Origin: Quillaja saponaria
Lineage: Eukaryota > Streptophyta > Magnoliopsida > Fabales > Quillajaceae
Direction: 5' to 3'
Length of the DNA stretch: 64,000 nt
NCBI GenBank assembly: GCA_029379385.1
Contig: CM055608.1
Location: 33,153,048-33,217,047 of the forward strand
The translations under genes and the position numbers were made by a program. This document shows, piece by piece, positions 48,106 to 60,881 of this stretch. Position 1 is the first letter of the stretch, and every line of letters begins with the position of its first letter. The notes beneath the pieces are model-generated. The model did no database searches, was not told where the DNA came from, and was given only the letters and a program-made list of their open reading frames with translations.

Positions 48106-50687
48106 ATGGCTTCTGATGTTGGCCGATTACTTACGGAGAAGTTCATGGCTTCTCTTCAAGCAGCACAATCAGAAAATTCTGGACTAAAGCTCGGTCTGGA
48201 ATCCATTTTCGAAGATATTAAAGATTGCGTGGAGATGAATGAGGAAAAGATATGGTATTTTCCTGCCTCATCACTTTATGATCTCAACGATGAATTAGCT
48301 GAGTGCCTGATTTCTGTCCACCACTGTAGAAAGCTCAAAAAGAATTTATTTTGTTTGAAGTATTTCTCTAGATTTTATCTTCTATGGCAGAAAAACAAGA
48401 TAAAGAATCGGTTGTCGGCTGTCAAAAGCAAGCTTGATGATTTGCTAAAAGAAGACACAAGTCCGATCAAATTCTGTCTAACAAACTTCTGGAAAGATCC
48501 AGACACTCGTTTTGAAGAAGACTGTGCCTGCGCATCGAAGATTATTGGGTTAGGAGGATACGAAGAGAAGATTATGGGTTGGCTATCTGATAATGGGTTT
48601 AAGGCAATTGGGATTTGTGGAATGGGTGGTTCTGGAAAGACTGCGTTGATAACCCAAGTTTTGAGTAGTACAAGTGTTTGTGAAAAGTACTCACCGATTA
48701 TACGGGTTTGCTTCTCGGACATCTACACTTGCGTGGAAGTTGATATCGAGGGTAAGATTGTGAAGCACAGTGAGATGTTAGATGTTCAGGAAGTGATTGT
48801 AAAGTGTATGTTGGAGAAGTTGAAGTATGATATTGATGGATTGACAAAGGATTTTAGCTACTCTGAGCTTTTGGAAATTCTTAACCTTTTATTGATGTCT
48901 AAAAAGTATTTGATTGTCATGGAAGATGTCTGGCATAGAAATGATTGGTATAAAGGTTTAGCTACAGTGCAGGAAGATGATAGAATGTCTGATCTTTTCT
49001 GGCATGCTTTGCCTAAGGATACGGGTGGTGCGGTCATAATTTCAAGTAGGATAAAGGAAGTTGCTGAAGAAATGGTGGGTATGAATTTGATTAATCTGGA
49101 GCCGTTGAATGAAGATACTTGCAGAGAATTGATATTACATATTATCAAGGAAGAAAACTTAGTTACCCTGGAAAATACCGCACTAAGAAACATAATGGAT
49201 GATGCTGTTCATCAGTGTCATGGTCTTCCTTTAGCTGCTAAGACACTGGCCAAGATCGTACACAAACAAGTCTCCCGAACCCAAGTAATTACTTTAACTT
49301 CCTTATTCATTTTTTTCTCCCTAATTCTCTGCCAAAGTTCCTTCGCTTATGTGTTTCTTGTTCATGAGTTTCTAACTATTACTGTTAAAATTCATTTATA
49401 ATACTTTTTAGCTTTGGTAGTAGTTACTGTGATTGATAAGATTGTATGATGCATTTTAGATTCTAATATTTTTAATCCAGGAGATTGAAGTTGCAGCTTT
49501 TGATGTACTTAAACATGGACACAATCCAATAAAAAGTAGGGTGGGCAAAACGTATTTACAATGTGTGATCTTTGATTTGTTAATACTGCAACTTAGTGAT
49601 TCTACATAAATTTTTGTATGCAAGCGTTTCTTTCTTCTGTAGCCATTGGCTGTTCTTATGGCCATTTAGGTTGTAATTGGGTTCTGGGCTTGGATAATTT
49701 GTGATCTTAAATTACTAGTGCCCCTTAAATTGCTTTAATACCAAATGAATCAGAAAAGTGTTACATCTGAAACAGAACAACTTTTAGCATTAAGCGTAAT
49801 ATGTAATTTGCTATCTTACACTTAATATATTCAACTTATAGGGTATCCTGAATCGAGGTGATAGATAGTCATGTAGAACAAATTTTGGCTCAGTACAATT
49901 TCTTCCCATAATTTCAAATTTTGCATCCACCACTTGAGGCAAAAGTTGATGGGCCATGAATGTAGCCAAAAAGAAAAAGAATTCTTGTAAAGCTTCACTA
50001 TGCATACACTATGCAGATTGTAAGTTTATTTCTATCGAAAGTTTGAAGGGACATATGTGGGTATGCCAGGCCATCACCCGTAGGTTGATGGAATGTAGCA
50101 GCATACCGCGTTTTATTTCGATTTAAAACTAATATCATATTGCAAATTTTTTCAAGTAAATTATGGAGACAATTTAACTTTTTCAATTATGATATACGAT
50201 AATAATGAGGTGCATGTATGCAGAGTTTAAAAAAATTTATAGCTACTCAACAAGGGGAAAGACAATCTATTTCCAAAGAAGATGTGCTAGTCCAACCGGA
50301 AATGGAAGGTAACAAAAATATTATCTTTTCCTCAAATTATCTTAAATTTGTGATATGATTATTGAATTATAGAATTTGGTTATTCTATAAAGCAAAGAGT
50401 ATATAGCTGAGAATTGAACATACAAAATAGAACAACTCGATGTAATTTTAATTAATAAAATCTATGAGATGTTTGTAGTAATTTTACTCTAAAGTTTAGA
50501 ATAGTCTGCATTTATTTGTTGACCACGTTATATTTCTGTGGATGACAATTTTCACGAAACATTTTGATCTTTCCTATCTACTATTCAAGGTACTAGTACG
50601 AGAGTTGAAATACAAGAGATAGAGGAAGAAGAGGCAGAGATAGTTGAAGGAGACAGCTATGCCTATCAGAAAACAAGTAGCATATGA
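48106..50687 (+). CDS. NB-ARC-only NLR-like gene with At4g27190-type terminal exons
   Basis: Exons are 48106-49284, 50224-50308 and 50590-50687; phases agree and give 453 residues. The start is GCCATGG. Residues 1-140 are a CC-like region. The P-loop GMGGSGKT is at 172-179. Kinase-2 reads YLIVMEDVW, where hydrophobic-LDD-W is usual. GGAVIISSR and GLPLAAKTL follow, with no winged helix, MHD or LRR. It is a clear paralog of the gene at 25233-26909, with a single NB-ARC. Exons 2 and 3 (TQQGERQSISKED; EIQEIEEEEAEI, ending QKTSSI) match the 3'-terminal exons of the large NLR at 31.2 and 30.7 kb, including flanking intron sequence. The gene may therefore be a chimera. Whether the exons are really spliced together is inference. 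An alternative is that the gene ends by read-through at 49399-49401. Confidence 0.68.
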
Positions 50688-51267
50688 AATTTGGCCCTAA
50701 GGGCATCTGGCGTCGTATGTGGTTTGGTTTAAGCAACAAGAGGTATAGTTCTGGTTTCACTTTAAATATTTATGAATTCAAAGTTGTTGACATTTTGAGA
50801 TTTTTTATTCAAGAAAAGGAATTGCTCTCTTCTCCTAAACAAAAATATAATTGCTCCATTGGGAGAACCTTTTTTCGTGAAAATAGGAAGATCCTACTTT
50901 TTCCCTTCTATTTTTCCTTGGAATATGTCTAAATTAGGGTCTCTGAGGAAGGGCTAAAAAAGAAAAAATTGTACGAGAGATTCGAGCAAGACTAATGGTG
51001 GATCACGGAGGCGGTGGAGGTGTGAGTATTGGATTTGAAAGATGGAGGGTTGGTTACCCTGGCATTAATGGTTGGGTCTATTGTTTCCTTCAGCGTGGAA
51101 ATACAACATACTCACCTGTTACTGTATCTATTGTTTCCTGCATTTGTGGAAAAAAAAAAAAAAACACAACTGAAAGTTTTGCTTGGAATGAAATTGCAGA
51201 ACGTGGACAACTTTTATTTTAAACTCTGCCGGGAGAAAATAAAAATAAAAATAAGGGAGCTTCTATT

Positions 51268-51275
51268 TCCACGTC
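51268..51275. repeat. Left target-site duplication of the hAT element (TCCACGTC)
   Basis: It is identical to 54992-54999 on the other side of the element. Eight bases is the hAT target duplication length. Confidence 0.9.
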
Positions 51276-54200
51276 TAGGGGTGAGCATCGGGTCGGTTCG
51301 GTCGATTCTGAGAGATCCACCAACCGAACTGACCTAGTCGGTTATTACAATCCTCCAACCGACCTTCCTAACCGACAATGTCGGTTGTATAGTTGTCCAA
51401 ACCGATTCCAAAACCGACCTAAGTCGGTTCGGGTTGGTTATGGTGTGTTTTTTTTTCCCTCCAAAACTAAAGGCTACAGCCCAAATATAAAAGCCCAAAT
51501 TCGTTTTTTAATCAATTTTAACTTATTGGAAATCCAAAATCAACTAAATTTGAAAGAAAAATCCATAAAAAATTCAAATTATATAATTTTAAAATCCATT
51601 CACCTGCTTAAACATTTAAATTCAATAAATTATTAAATAATACATTATAACTAGAAATTAAAAAACATAACCTGTCCAAAGTGATAAAATTCATCCAAAA
51701 TAAGCAAAACATCATTAGAAATGGTTCATTACCAAGAAAAGTATCCAAACTATAAAAGCCTAGTCCCAACACATCGAAAACAAATCAGTCATCACATATC
51801 ACAATACACATATCTCTAATCAAAGTTCAAACTTCAAAAAACAACATAAAAATTGAAATTCAACATAACAAAACATCCAAAAATCAGAAAAATAAAATAA
51901 GAAACATAGGCAGCATTAGTTGGCATGCTGCAGTAGCTCCAAGCTTCCATCCTCTAGCACTTCAGCAAGCATCGACTTCTTCAATCTTCAAATAAATAAA
52001 AAAACGTAATTTAATAAGAAAGGCAAATAAAATAGTATTACAACACAAAAGAGTATTAGAGAAATTAAATCTCACCTAAAAAACAACACTGTTATCAATT
52101 CTCAAATGATATTCAATTTAGAGTACAGCTTTCTTCAGGAACAAAACCAGACAACTCTAATACAAATTTTAAAAAATAATTAATATACATCTTGTAAGGA
52201 TATATAAAGTTAAACACACTGAAAATCATCTTATATAAATTTTTATTACCTGAAATTATTTTCTCTTGCTCTTCGGGTGATTCTTCGCAGCTTATTGATA
52301 AAGGATTAGACTTAAGCCAATTTTGAGTGCAAATAAGTGCCTCAACCATCTTTGGTTCTAAAGAGCTTCGATATATATCAAGTACTCTATCTCCGATAGA
52401 AAAAGCTGATTCAGAAGCAACAGTATTAATAGGAACCCCCAAAACATCTTTAGCCAATTTGCTTAACACTTTGTACTTCCCGAATATAATTTTCACCACT
52501 CCAAAATGTCAAACTTTTTAGTTATAGGCTCATGTGACTCCAAATAATACCTATCAAACTCAGATTTTCCAGCTAGAGACTCCTCTTGAGTAATTTCATT
52601 CATAAAATCCTTGGCAAAGATACTAGAAACATCATCACTTGAACTTGCATGTCGTGAAGAAGAAGATGCAGTTATATCATTTGAGAAGGCATCCATTTCC
52701 TCATTGGTTTGTTCATAAATTTTATAATGGTCAAATAATATTTCCAATGTGCCCTTTACTTTCCATGTCATGAACTCAGCTTCTTCCTCCCCAAACAACT
52801 TCTTGAACCTATAAGTAATAAACCTTAACTTGTATCGAGGGTCAAGTACTAAAGAAACAAAGAAAATGTGATTGTCAACAAACCTTAACTGTAACACAAA
52901 AGACCCTGTCTATATCCTAATCCAACAAGCACCCCTCAATAGTCTTTCCAATAGTCTCACCCCTGTGATCAACAATTACACAAAAGTTTAAGATTCTCTT
53001 ATGCAACTTCCATTCATTGTCAATAAAATGACCAGTCAAACACAAATAGTTCATGTTTTGAACCGAAGTCCAGCAATTGGTTGTGAGTGAAACCCTTTGC
53101 TTGTTATTAACCAGCCACCTTTTTAATTTATGCTTTTCAGTTAAAAAAAACTCGTAAATGTCTCTAGCCATTGTCCACCTAGAGGTTACATGCATTTTAG
53201 GGCACAATTGACTTACAAGCATACGAAATCCCTCCGTTTCAACATGACTAAAAGGTAGTTCATTCATTATGATATACCTAGCCATAGCTTCCCTACATAC
53301 CCTCTCATTATACTTGTCAAAAACACTTCCAAATGTACTTCCCCTACTACTCACTTCATTTCCCCCTTCATCTTTTTTTTTAGCATAATCAGTTAAAACA
53401 GTTTGACCTTTATCCCAGCCAGGCACTAAATGTTTAGGAAATTTCTTGCATTGATACTTCAAGTGTGTCCCCAAATTAGAGTTTCCATTTTTCTTAGAAT
53501 GAGAAGCATAAGTAATTCCACACCAATTACATGCAGATCTACGATTAAGTCCAGAATTACCCTCAACATGTGTGAAGTGTTTCCAAACCCAAGATGATTT
53601 GACCCTTTTCTTACCTGCCAAAGGAGGCTTTGAAAATGCTTTTCTTTTGGATTTGTTGCCCACTTGGTTTGAATTTGATGCTTCTAAATCATTTTCAGAA
53701 TCAGACAACATCTCAACTTCATCTGGATCCAATGGTATTCCTCGAGTATCATCCATCTATGAATCAAAATTAAAACATACCATAAGAATACAACAATAAG
53801 AATATTGGTAAAATGTAAAATACTAATTAACTAATGTATATATAATTAGTTGAGTTGTTGTAAATATACCCTGTTATAGCTTAGAGGGTCACTTTGATAT
53901 AATAAATTCTAGAAATTCAAAAAACTATCAATTATATACATAATACATTCTTGATTTATAGTTTGGGTTCTATACTAACATGGCTTGGATCACTAACATT
54001 GAGTCATTGACCGAAGCCATTTGATTATTGGACTCCCTTACAACCAAAGTCCAAAAGGAACAATGGTATCTCGCACTTAAGTTTTATTCTCTGCCTTACC
54101 GAGTCTAATTGCCTTCCTAAAGTTCCAGATACTTTATTCCCAATTCAAAATCCATGAATAACAAGTAACTAAATCCAACAAATAGAAAACAACAAAATTG

Positions 54201-54991
54201 AAAAGTGAGAAATTAGATTACTAACTGGCTGAGCAGTGAACACGAGAGGAGAAGATCTTCAACTTCGGACTTGATCGAGAGGAGATCGAGGACTGGCTGA
54301 CTGCTGAGCTTCAGATTCAGACTTCCCGAACAGATGGATTGATGGAGCAAATCTTCACGTCTTCAGCTTCAAATGGAACAAGAGGAAGAAGAAGAGGGCG
54401 ATGGCGGCTGGGAACGATGGGTCTGGTTGGGACTGGGAATGATGGTTGACTGGGTCTGGTAGAGAGCTGAGTTTGAGATCGAGAGGACTGGGTCTGGTTG
54501 ACAGCTGCGCTTCAGACTTCTGGGATTGGGAATGAAAGAGTGAACCAGAGCAAGGAGGCACAGTTGCAGACTTTTGGGACTGGGAACGATGGAGTATGGC
54601 TGCTGCCGGCTAGTACTAAGAACGATGGCTGCCACCTGTCGCGGGCTGGGACTGGGGACTGGGAACGAAGCTCAGGCAGTGGGAATGAACGAGTAAACCA
54701 GAGCAAGGAAGGAGGCACAGTCGCACAAAGGTGAGTTTGAGATTGGGTATTAGGTATTAGGTAATTTTTGAATTTTCTAATACTAAAAAAAAAAAAAAAA
54801 AAAAATTTGTATTTCGGTTCGGTTATCTGAAACCTAGAAAATTTCATAACTGAAACAATCAACCGAGCTGACATAACATAGGCATGACAACCTGACAAAA
54901 ACTAACCACGGGCTCAGGTTGTCGAATATCGGGTCAATCGAACCGGTTTCGGTTCGGGTTGTCGAGTTTAGGCGTTTCCTGCTCACCTCTA
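51276..54991. mobile_element. hAT-superfamily DNA transposon, deletion derivative (3716 bp)
   Basis: Terminal inverted repeats are TAGGGGTGAGCA (left) and TAGAGGTGAGCA (right, reverse complement), 11 of 12 matching, bounded by perfect 8-bp duplications TCCACGTC. Both subterminal regions carry many GTCGGT/ACCGAC and CGGTTCGG motifs, the sort of clustered sites hAT transposases bind. A broken transposase lies on the minus strand (52113-53756). The right end (54300-54740), upstream of it, contains a diverged duplication of about 150 bp sharing GAACCAGAGCAAGGAGGCAC-type sequence. The perfect target duplication suggests a fairly recent insertion; the element is not autonomous. Confidence 0.9.
52113..53756 (-). 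pseudogene. hAT transposase (BED zinc finger, Ac/RICESLEEPER type), broken
   Basis: The N-terminal part (53756-52917) starts MDDTRGIPLDPDEVEM. It has a nuclear-type basic stretch (NKSKRKAF) and a BED zinc finger: CNWCGITYA, then HLKYQCKKFPKH. RVSLTTNCWTSVQNMNYLCL marks the transposase core start. The frame ends at a TAG after EGCLLD, where relatives read a Trp. The reading then continues DIDRVFCVTV and breaks off. The catalytic middle, roughly 200-250 residues, is missing. VSLVLDPRYKLRF (52897-52493) resumes in another frame. A further one-base shift near 52496 precedes the hAT dimerisation domain ([20 protein letters not shown]). It cannot encode an active transposase. Confidence 0.88.
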
Positions 54992-54999
54992 TCCACGTC
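54992..54999. repeat. Right target-site duplication of the hAT element (TCCACGTC)
   Basis: Exact match to 51268-51275. Confidence 0.9.
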
Positions 55000-57853
55000 T
55001 ATATAAGTTGGTTCCACGGAGTGTGGAATCCAACTCACTAGAATCAGAAGGTTAAAATTGTATTTTTATCATATTTTTCTTATTACAGCCATGGAAAGCC
55101 CAATGCTTCACTACTCTGGACACCTCTCAATTGATCTTCTCTTAAACCATTCCTATTTCCTTGTGGTATTAAGGACAAAAGATGACCCAAAACCAATAAT
55201 TTCAGAATTCCAGTATAAAATTTACAAAGTCTGCAACTAGGATCAAAAGTGAGTTTGCTGGTTTCTTTTTGATTTTGGGGAGTTAGTGTTCATAAGAAGT
55301 ATTTAGGAATTTTGAAATTTGAACATGATATGGTAACCTAATTGAACCATATTATTGCAGTGTCAACCACAAAACCTCGTAAGGGCATTGTTGGGTCCTT
55401 CAATTTGTCTTGTCTTCCATCAACATTTATAGGCTATTAAATCTAAAAATATATATAAAAAATTGATATGAGAAAAACTTACCTATTGTTCCTCAAACTC
55501 CATCAAAGATTCAACTTTTTTCTTTGTTAGCATTACTCTGCAATCCAATTTCAATTCTATAATTTACCCAAATCTCATTACAACATAATTAAAAATCAGC
55601 CCTTCCAATTATTAGGGGTAACCCAAGGAAATTAGAAAACTAGACCACACGCCTTCAATCTTCTCTGCCTCCTCGAGTGTGAGAACAAGTCCTTCATAAC
55701 CAAGTTCTAGGTCACCATATGATGGAATATGTTAGAATCTCGCTTGAATATCATCGGATTATCTAAGTAGTTTTCTTGTCCTTGTCTTCCAATGCTATTC
55801 CTACTGCAAGTTAAAAAACCCACTTTAATTGAAAATTGTCCAAGCCCACTTTAATCTTTGGCAAGCATGAGAGTTAATCAGCAACGGGATTTGATGGCTT
55901 GGTTATAAAGCTGTGTTCCTGCAACTGGATTTGGTGGTCTGGTTTTGTAACCTAGTTGAAGTGCTAGGTGGATTAGAAGCTCCTATTTAGGAATTTAGTT
56001 GAATGTTTTAGTTTGGATTGTCCTGTGGATGGATGATAGTGAATAATCATAAGAAGATAAGAAGTGATTGGCCATAACAGATGCCTTTTATTGGGAATTT
56101 GGGATTGAATTTTGTATTAAAAAATAAAAAATAAATTTTATAATTCCTAAGTGTAATTTTTTTATTCCATCCAAACTACAAAATCATAATTTTTACCAAT
56201 TTCAATTATTTTAGAATTTTAATTGAAGTTGTAATTCTAATTTTAGGATCCAAACCGACCCTAAGAGCAAGCACAAGTCTTGGAATTTGATGTGTGCTTT
56301 CAACACTCGGATTGACAGTACAAAATATAAGCATCTCTGAGTTCTCACGTTTCAAGGTTTTAATTATTTTACACTCTTTAAGAAAAAAACCCAAATCCAA
56401 TCTTATTCCCTTGAGTCAATTGTAGCAATAGCAACTGATGCCATGAAGTGCCAGCACAAAGGCAAATGAGTGACAGCTGAGATATATCAATTAAAATTTG
56501 AAAAATCTAGATTTGTTGGTGGAATCAATGATTTGGCATTGGAGAGGTAGGAGACGGTGCAATTTAAAGGCGGGGTTGTTATTTGATTTACCCAAAAAAA
56601 CTTTATCATTTGTAAAAGACAAAAAATTAAAAAAAGGCTTAGATCCACTAAGCTTGGAATATACGCCCTCCCCTAAAAATAGGGACATTCTAAAATTTAA
56701 TTTGATAATACTTGTTTGGATAGTGTTTATATTTATAAAAAATATTATTTAATTTATATTTATTTTTTTCTTAATTAATATAATAAGTTAATTATTATTT
56801 TTTTATTAATATTTATTATAGTCAATTTAAGTATTTGAAATAATTTTATAATGAATTTATTAAATATTAATTTGTAATTTTTATTTATTAAAAATAATTT
56901 TTATATTATTTTATCAAACACTACTATTTTAAATTTTTAAAAACAGTTTTATAAAAGTCATGAGAGCACAGCATACAGCATTACCAAACCAAACTAAACC
57001 TAAAGATATATTGGCTTCAAAGTGCAAATTTGGTCAGTATAAGCGACTTCTTATGGCAGAGTTATTCTTGTTATACGAACCCAAATAAAAAAATATATAT
57101 ATGAGCCTCAGTGGGGGGTGCTAGGTGTATTCAGAAAAGCTCGAGCTTCGGTGATGGTGTGGTTGTGTCGCTCAAGGTCCGGATGGCTTCCCGATGACTT
57201 AAAACATATTTGATCACAGTCTACTTTATTATTAATATTATTCATATAAAATTATAGATTAAGGATCTACAATGCAACATTTTGAATTTATGGTGTTCCT
57301 TGTTAAACCAGACAAGGTTTTATACTCATTGTTACAAGTAATTTCCTTACTTTATGCTCCCTTAGGGGCATTTTTTATTTTATTATTATTATTTTCATAT
57401 AGTCACTAACATATCTTGTATTATATACTTAAAAATCTTTATTTTAATTGGCCTGATCATAGGTCAATAAAGTCATATTACTAGTTAGTGACTATATATA
57501 CATAAAAATTTCTCTTCAGAGCGTTGATGGTATGAGGTGTGCAAGAGCTCTAAGGCATAATATCATGAATTTATTTAGTCGTTTACCATTTTTCTTTTTA
57601 TCCTTAAAAGACTTTGGAACTGAGGATTCTGTTTTTAAAATATATAGAGTTATGTAATTTTTCATTTTGGATGTTTAATAATTCAAATTGTAGGAGTTGA
57701 AGTGATTGTTTTCGAAAAGAAAAAAATATAAATAAAATCGAAGCTTTGTCCTTTATGTCGCTATATTCTTTCTTGTATGGTAATTAGAGATAATAATGTT
57801 TCATATGCTTATGATGGTAAAGATGGAAAATTAGCGACCAACACAACGGAACT

Positions 57854-58062
57854 CATTCATTGAAACTTGTAAGAGTTTACATTATAAGATAAATGATAGA
57901 AATAATTGCGCCTCATAAAATATTCATTGAAGCTTTTAAGAGCTTATAGTTTATATTATAAGATAAATGATAGAAACAATTGCACCTCATAAAATATTCA
58001 TTGAAACTTTTTAAGAGTTTATATTATAAGATAAATGATAGAAACAATCGTGTCTCACAAAA
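57854..58062 (+). repeat. Tandem repeat, about 3 copies of 67-75 bp
   Basis: Each unit contains ATTCATTGAA(A/G)CTT, AAGAG, then ATTATAAGATAAATGATAGA and a CTCA(C/T)AAAAT end. Copies begin near 57854, 57921 and 57996. No coding or known element relation is seen. Confidence 0.85.
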
Positions 58063-60684
58063 TAATCTGTATTTAAATATTTTAAAATTTTAAAACAAGT
58101 GATAAAGATCAAATAAATTTTTTACATAATATTTTAGTTAAATACAATAAAGTAAGTTGATAATAATGACATGTAATGTTAAACTTTTTATAAGAGGTAT
58201 ATTAGACTTAGGTACTATATAAAGAGGATTAATTTTTTTTATTTTATTTTATAAATTTCAATTTCAACGAAAGCAGGATTTTATCTACATATATATATAT
58301 ATATAACTTTGTATCAAAATTATAATTGAAGTTATTATATAAGAATGCCCCTATTGAAGTTTGAGCACAACTGCTTGCTTAATCAATACAAAAGAAATTT
58401 TACAGTGGTTTTGTGTCTCAAAATTTAATTTCATCAACCAAGTTTTTAAAATATTTTTGATTTATTAATTACGTCTAATATTTTTGGAGTATTATTCAAC
58501 GTTCTGATAATCACTTGTAACTCATCAAGCCAAATAGACTCAAATACCTTTAAATAATCTACGATCAACAATACATAAATTATACTAGAGCAAATAAGAG
58601 AACCTACAATAAATGAACTTAAAGAACCGCACGACCAGATTGTACCCCATAAATATTAACCTAAAAATATCTAATCATTAATTCTTGTTGATTATAAACA
58701 ATTTAATCACACTTAACATAATTAATACGAGACACTTAACTTTTTTGGAGTATTACATTAGTTGTCAAAAGTCGGGCTACTCATCAGTGGATACTGTACC
58801 CACGTCGAGTGCTGCCCCTGAATTTTGAGTGGGTCTCCCCCTTTCGATGCTGACCAACAGACTATTGAATTTAATTTAACATATCACTTGCTTATTCATT
58901 GATAGTGTAAAAGACTACATATAACTAGGAATATAAATACATGGACCAGCTTCTGGAAAAGAACTTTTGGTTTGCAAGTGAGTATATTATATGATACGAC
59001 TTTTATTTTGATGGTTTCCTCGCATTGCATTTGCAGGCATCCCTAACTCGTCTAATTCATCAAGCTGAAGTAGCATATCGATTAAATATAGCCGCCCAGG
59101 TGCGTAGCGCTAAAGAGTACATACCACACCAGAAGCAAACCATTTGAAAGCCAGTTAGACATTACAAACGGTATCACATCCATGTGGATTTGGGGACACT
59201 GCAACCTAAGTTCTTGGCTCTTGACGAGGACGAGAATGTGAAAGGGGCGTTGAATTCTGTTTGATCTGGATGACGTTTGGATGTGAGAAAGAAAGAGAGA
59301 CACCACAAAATACTTTTAATACAAAAATGAGAAAAAACCAAAAAAAAAGTCTTTTTATTGTAAAATTGATAAAAGAATTCTAAATTATAGACAATTATCT
59401 TATATTTAAAGTCATATTCATTCATAATGCTAACAGAATTAGTATGAATAAAGACATTGCAACTCTTTTTGAAAAATTTAGGATAAAATTGAATAAAAAT
59501 ATTTTTAAAATAAAATTAACTACTGATAAGTTCAAAACAAAATATGTTAATTTGTCAAAAAGTCTGAATCCTCTTTGAAAATTATGTACAAATAAACTAA
59601 GCACACAGAATAAACAGTTGTAATTTATTCTTTTTTGTTTCCTATTGCAGGGGAATAAGTCTAGAGCAAAGATGCCATCTCAGTTGGTCATTTTTTTTTT
59701 TCCCCATATTTATTATATATTGAATTCAACTCAGAATCTCGATCAAGAAAATGTCCTTATTCATTGACTTCATAGGTTTAAATTTATGATTCAAATCTAT
59801 TTGAGACTTGAGAGGGGCTTCTTTTCTTATAGCTAGTTACCAACTTCCTTTAATGCTTGATTCCTTTTTTCTCTTTCTCTTTTTGGTGAATTTCTCTGGT
59901 TCTGATTCTTCTCTCACTACTTCGTGTACTTCAGTGCACCTACGAGTCCTCCCTTGCAGATGAAAGAGGTGCAAAATTATATTTTTTGAAGGCATCCATT
60001 AGAAACAAGAGAAGGGAATAATATAAGTGTATATTTGTCTAAATGACTAAATGCCTCGAGTGTAAATGCATGCACGCTAGAGTGACAATTTAATTGACGA
60101 TAAGCAAGAATGGAATTTAATTGCTTTTTATTTATTTATTACTTAAATGATACACGTATATTATTGGCTTTAGATGAATTGAATTCTTTTCTATTCCAAA
60201 GCTAAACTGCTTCAAATTGGGTGATGTCACAACCCAACCCGGTCCATTTTTGTCTCTATCAAGGGTTAACTAGACTGGTAATACGATAACTCCAACGATC
60301 CAATTGTTGAATCAATTGAGACCGGTAATAATTTCTAGAAGAAAGAAAAGAAGTGTTTTCTAAAACACTTTCTTTCGTTCATGTATTTAATCTCACCAAA
60401 AGAAAATGACTCATCTAATAAATTATGCCTTTTACCAAGCATCCTTATGACTTTTCGAAATGTAATCACTAAAAAAGCTACAGATAATAATGATCCACAT
60501 AAAAGAGATGCATAGCCCGATACCACCATACTTACATGCCTACACTATGGCTACAGGGTTCCTGCCTACCTCATTGGTATTGGCTCATGCTTAATCACCT
60601 CTTTTGAAGGAGCACCTTGTGTCACAACAGGCTTACAGCATTCGGCCGTGTAAGAATAACAGGATCTTTAGAAATTCTTCTTCT

Positions 60685-60881
60685 GAGCCCCAAACCTTAA
60701 TCAAAGAATCCATTCATAGGGCTATCAATTGAGTTTTTCTTCACTATAGGACCCAAGGTAGACCTAGATTCTGCAGGTCAAATGAGAACCCCAAACCTTA
60801 ATCAAGGAACTCATTCATAGGGGCCATTCAGTTTTTCTTCACTATATGGGACCTAAGGTAGTCCTAGATTCTGCAGGTCAA
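60685..60881 (+). repeat. Tandem duplication of about 99 bp (2 copies)
   Basis: Copies begin near 60685 and 60784. They share CCCCAAACCTTAATCAA, TTTTTCTTCACTATA and CTAGATTCTGCAGGTCAAAT. They differ at several sites and small indels, so the duplication is not very recent. Confidence 0.82.

Noticed and set aside
49483..49610. Candidate exon after an AG acceptor, reading EIEVAAFDVLKHG
   Set aside because: No donor of note, it ends in a stop, and it has no counterpart in the paralogs; the exons at 50224 and 50590 fit better.
49811..50005. Reverse-strand frame of 64 codons inside the intron of the NB-ARC gene
   Set aside because: It reads somewhat protein-like, but no family is recognised, and there are no splice partners or neighbours to support it.
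54355..54898. Overlapping Ser/Pro-rich frames at the right end of the hAT element
   Set aside because: They lie in the transposon leader, overlap in several frames and follow the local duplication; no domain seen.
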